A stretch of 10,938 nucleotides of DNA from JASHVB01 sp049522565 (GTDB taxonomy: Bacteria; Pseudomonadota; Alphaproteobacteria; Acetobacterales; Acetobacteraceae): the NCBI GenBank assembly GCA_049522565.1, contig JBEKNT010000223.1, forward strand, positions 1 to 10,938, read 5' to 3'. Of this stretch, positions 9,376 through 10,938 are shown in pieces; within the stretch, counting starts at the first letter, position 1, and each line of letters starts with the position of its first letter. The notes under the pieces were generated by a model. The model was not told where the DNA came from. It worked only from the letters and a program-made list of their open reading frames with translations, and searched no databases. The position numbers were made by a program, and so were the translations under genes.

Positions 9376-9747
9376 TCAATCCTCGGCAAGGTGACAGACG
9401 GCTTCGGCATTATTGCCGTCCGGGTCAAGCACGAACGCGCCGTAGTAGTTCGCATGATAGTGCGGACGCAGCCCGGGTTCGCCATTACCCTTGCCACCCG
9501 CCGCCAGCGCGGCGTCATAGAACGCGCGCACCTGGGCACGGTTCGCTGCGACGAACGCGACATGCATCGGCCCTGATGGCGCGTCGCCCGGACCGAGCCA
9601 GAATTGCGGCTTCCCGGGTTTCCCGAAACCGAACCAACTGCCGCCTTCCATCAGGATCGAGATCCCAAGCGGCGCCAACGCCGCCGTGTAGAAAGCGCGG
9701 CTGCGCGCGAGGTCGCCGACATGCAGACTGATGTGGTCCAAGGTCAT
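9376..9747 (-). CDS. VOC family (glyoxalase/bleomycin-resistance fold) protein
   Basis: Small 123-residue protein with two beta-alpha-beta-beta-beta halves of the vicinal oxygen chelate fold. The first half opens LDHISLHVGDLARSRAFY, the second GPMHVAFVAANRAQVRAFY, and it closes AFVLDPDGNNAEAVCH. His5, His62 and Glu115 sit at positions used as metal ligands in the superfamily. The ATG at 9747 begins exactly at the fold, with GGAG 9 bases upstream. A longer frame starting at 9807 is rejected because its extra codons come from the neighbouring inverted repeat. The gene abuts lpd with no spacer and is surely co-transcribed with it. Members of the family include glyoxalases, dioxygenases and resistance proteins, so the reaction is unknown. 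Its place between the E2 and E3 genes is unusual. Confidence 0.88.
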   Translation of the reverse strand: MTLDHISLHVGDLARSRAFYTAALAPLGISILMEGGSWFGFGKPGKPQFWLGPGDAPSGPMHVAFVAANRAQVRAFYDAALAAGGKGNGEPGLRPHYHANYYGAFVLDPDGNNAEAVCHLAED

Positions 9748-9787
9748 GGCGAACACTCCAACTTGTCGCGTCTCCTCGCTGAACAGG

Positions 9788-9956
9788 AAGCAAGCAAGAA
9801 TCAACACAGATTCGCACAGATTAAGGCACAGATTAAGGCACAGAAAGAGAATTTATACGCCTGGAGTACGATGCCTGGGACCCAATATGCCTGCCCTTAT
9901 CTGTGCCTTAATCTGTGACTTAAGCTGTGGAAATCTGTGTTGATTCTTGCTTGCTT
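9788..9956. repeat. Long inverted repeat with 56-base arms between the E2 and VOC genes
   Basis: The left arm (9788-9843) and right arm (9901-9956) are inverted copies aligned without gaps, matching at 52 of 56 bases, around a 57-base loop. The arms are AT-richer than the genes and built from CACAGATT-type units, including 2.4 tandem copies of CACAGATTAAGG (9815-9843). The outer ends carry AAGC microsatellite units, with one extra unit on the right (to 9960). It starts 10 bases past the E2 stop codon, so the E2 transcript would end in, or read through, a very stable stem. Similar ATCTGTG-rich palindromes are, from memory, dispersed in diverse bacterial genomes and often mis-called as genes. 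Confidence 0.85.
9815..9843. repeat. Tandem 12-base repeat within the left arm of the long inverted repeat
   Basis: CACAGATTAAGG occurs twice in tandem (9815-9826 and 9827-9838), followed by CACAG. A shorter related copy, CACAGATT, precedes it at 9805-9812. The matching right arm has the same layout with diverged units, so the tandem structure probably predates or accompanies the palindrome. Confidence 0.8.
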
Positions 9957-9966
9957 GCTTCTCGCA

Positions 9967-10938
9967 TCATACCCCCAGCAACAGCCGCCGCGGATCCTCG
10001 ATCCCTTCCTTCACCCGCACCAGGAACGACACCGCCTCCGACCCGTCAACGATGCGGTGATCGTATGACACCGCCAAGTACATCATCGGCCGGATCTCCA
10101 CCTTCCCCGCCACCGCGATCGGCCGCTCCTGGATCTTGTGCATGCCCAGGATCGCCGACTGCGGCGGGTTCAGGATCGGCGTGGACATCAGCGAGCCGTA
10201 CACGCCCCCGTTGGTGATACTGAACGTGCCCCCGGTCAGTTCTTCCAGCTTCAGCGCACCCTCGCGCACACGCTTGCCGAAATCGGCAATGGCGCGCTCG
10301 ATCTCGGCGAAGCTCATCGCGTCGGCGTCGCGGATCACCGGCACCACCAGCCCGGCCGGCCCGCCCACCGCGATGCCCATATGCACAAAGTTCTTATAGA
10401 CGATGTCGTCGCCGTCGATCTCGGCATTGACCGCGGGGAACTCCTTCAGCGCGACGCAGCAGGCCCGCACGAAGAACGACATGAACCCCAGCCGCGCACC
10501 CGCATGCTTCTTCTCGAACGCCTCGCGATAGGTGGAGCGCATCGCCATCACCGCCGACATGTCCACCTCGTTGAAGGTGGTCAGCATCGCCGCGGTATTC
10601 TGCGCCTCCTTCAGCCGCGCCGCGATGGTGCGCCGCAGGCGCGTCATCCGCACCCGCTGCTCGCGCGGTTCTTCCCGCCGCGGCGGCTTCGCGGCGGCGG
10701 GCGGCGCGGCCTGGGCGGGGGCTGGGGCGGGACGGTTCAGGAACGCCAGCACGTCGCCCTTGGTGATCCGCCCATCCTTGCCGCTGCCCTCGCCGACCTG
10801 CGCCGACGCAACGTGCTGCTCTTCCATCAGCTTGGCCGCCGCCGGCAGCGGCTGTGCGGCAGCGCCAGCCGGACGCGACACCGGCCCCAGTGGCCGAGGC
10901 GGCGGAAGCACCCCCGCCGGCGGATTGGCCGCCGCGCG
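9967..10938 (-). CDS. sucB: 2-oxoglutarate dehydrogenase E2 (dihydrolipoyllysine succinyltransferase), 5' end outside window
   Basis: The 323 C-terminal residues of the E2 core of the TCA-cycle 2-oxoglutarate dehydrogenase complex; the frame is open to the right edge, so the N-terminal lipoyl domain lies outside. Seen first is an Ala/Pro linker, then the peripheral subunit-binding domain (AAAKLMEEQHVAS...GRITKGDVLAFL) that holds E3. A second Ala/Pro-rich linker follows, then the catalytic acyltransferase domain. This domain has RMTRLRRTIAARLKEAQNTA, TTFNEVDMSAVM, GGVYGSLMSTPILNPPQSAI and the active-site motif SYDHRIVDG with catalytic His and Asp. The wording of these blocks is that of succinyltransferase rather than acetyltransferase E2. 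The C-terminal RRLLLGV is normal. The E3 gene lpdA follows after a repeat and a VOC gene, consistent with an odh cluster whose E1 gene would lie to the right. Confidence 0.95.
   Translation of the reverse strand, partial: RAAANPPAGVLPPPRPLGPVSRPAGAAAQPLPAAAKLMEEQHVASAQVGEGSGKDGRITKGDVLAFLNRPAPAPAQAAPPAAAKPPRREEPREQRVRMTRLRRTIAARLKEAQNTAAMLTTFNEVDMSAVMAMRSTYREAFEKKHAGARLGFMSFFVRACCVALKEFPAVNAEIDGDDIVYKNFVHMGIAVGGPAGLVVPVIRDADAMSFAEIERAIADFGKRVREGALKLEELTGGTFSITNGGVYGSLMSTPILNPPQSAILGMHKIQERPIAVAGKVEIRPMMYLAVSYDHRIVDGSEAVSFLVRVKEGIEDPRRLLLGV

Noticed and set aside
7972..9576. 534-codon plus-strand open frame opposite lpd
   Set aside because: Antisense shadow of a fully convincing dihydrolipoyl dehydrogenase and of the VOC gene.
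9748..9807. Upstream extension of the VOC protein (start at 9807)
   Set aside because: The extra codons fall partly in the arm of the long inverted repeat and are not part of the VOC fold; the ATG at 9747 has a suitable ribosome binding site.
9788..9956. Replication origin or DnaA-box cluster, because of the repeated CACAGATT and CTGTGGAAA units
   Set aside because: No TTATCCACA-type boxes, no origin-linked genes, and the units form a palindrome inside a metabolic gene cluster.
9788..9956. CRISPR array, because of repeated 12-base units
   Set aside because: The units are directly tandem without spacers of constant length and no cas genes are present.

Overview
The window is GC-rich and looks like chromosomal DNA of an alphaproteobacterium. 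The 2-oxoglutarate dehydrogenase E2, dihydrolipoyl dehydrogenase and PdxA proteins all read as alphaproteobacterial, and I would guess Rhodospirillales/Acetobacteraceae. That placement rests on recalled family resemblance, not on a search. Two blocks meet here: a cell-surface/transport block on the left and a central-metabolism block on the right.

Left block (1-4391). A right-handed beta-helix protein gene runs leftward off the edge (1-614). A gap of about 536 bases with no recognisable gene follows. Then come two plus-strand genes 6 bases apart: a polysaccharide-type ABC-2 exporter permease (1151-2005) and its ATPase (2012-2809). A periplasmic solute-binding protein of the dipeptide/nickel family (2871-4391) follows 61 bases later with a strong ribosome binding site, but no importer permease or ATPase is present for it.

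Middle (4392-6315). A convergent gap holds a degenerate palindromic repeat. On the minus strand lies a gene with an N-terminal WcbI-like polysaccharide-biosynthesis domain followed by 34-residue TPR repeats. Its base composition is visibly lower in GC than its neighbours. An in-frame TAG interrupts the seventh TPR, and the repeat pattern continues in the same frame for 45 more codons, so the gene looks truncated by a nonsense mutation.

Right block (6377-10938, all minus strand). In transcription order: the 2-oxoglutarate dehydrogenase E2 gene (5' end outside the window), a VOC/glyoxalase-fold gene, lpd (E3), pdxA (vitamin B6 synthesis) and a SnoaL-like gene whose start codon overlaps the pdxA stop. 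The VOC gene abuts lpd with no spacer. Two long imperfect inverted repeats sit in the two sizeable gaps: one between the E2 and VOC genes (56-base arms, 52 matching) and one between lpd and pdxA (arms of about 54 bases). Both look like dispersed intergenic elements that fold in RNA.

No tRNA, rRNA, CRISPR array, transposase or replication origin was seen. The most unusual observations are the nonsense-interrupted WcbI-TPR gene and the long hairpin repeat inside the E2-E3 gene cluster.
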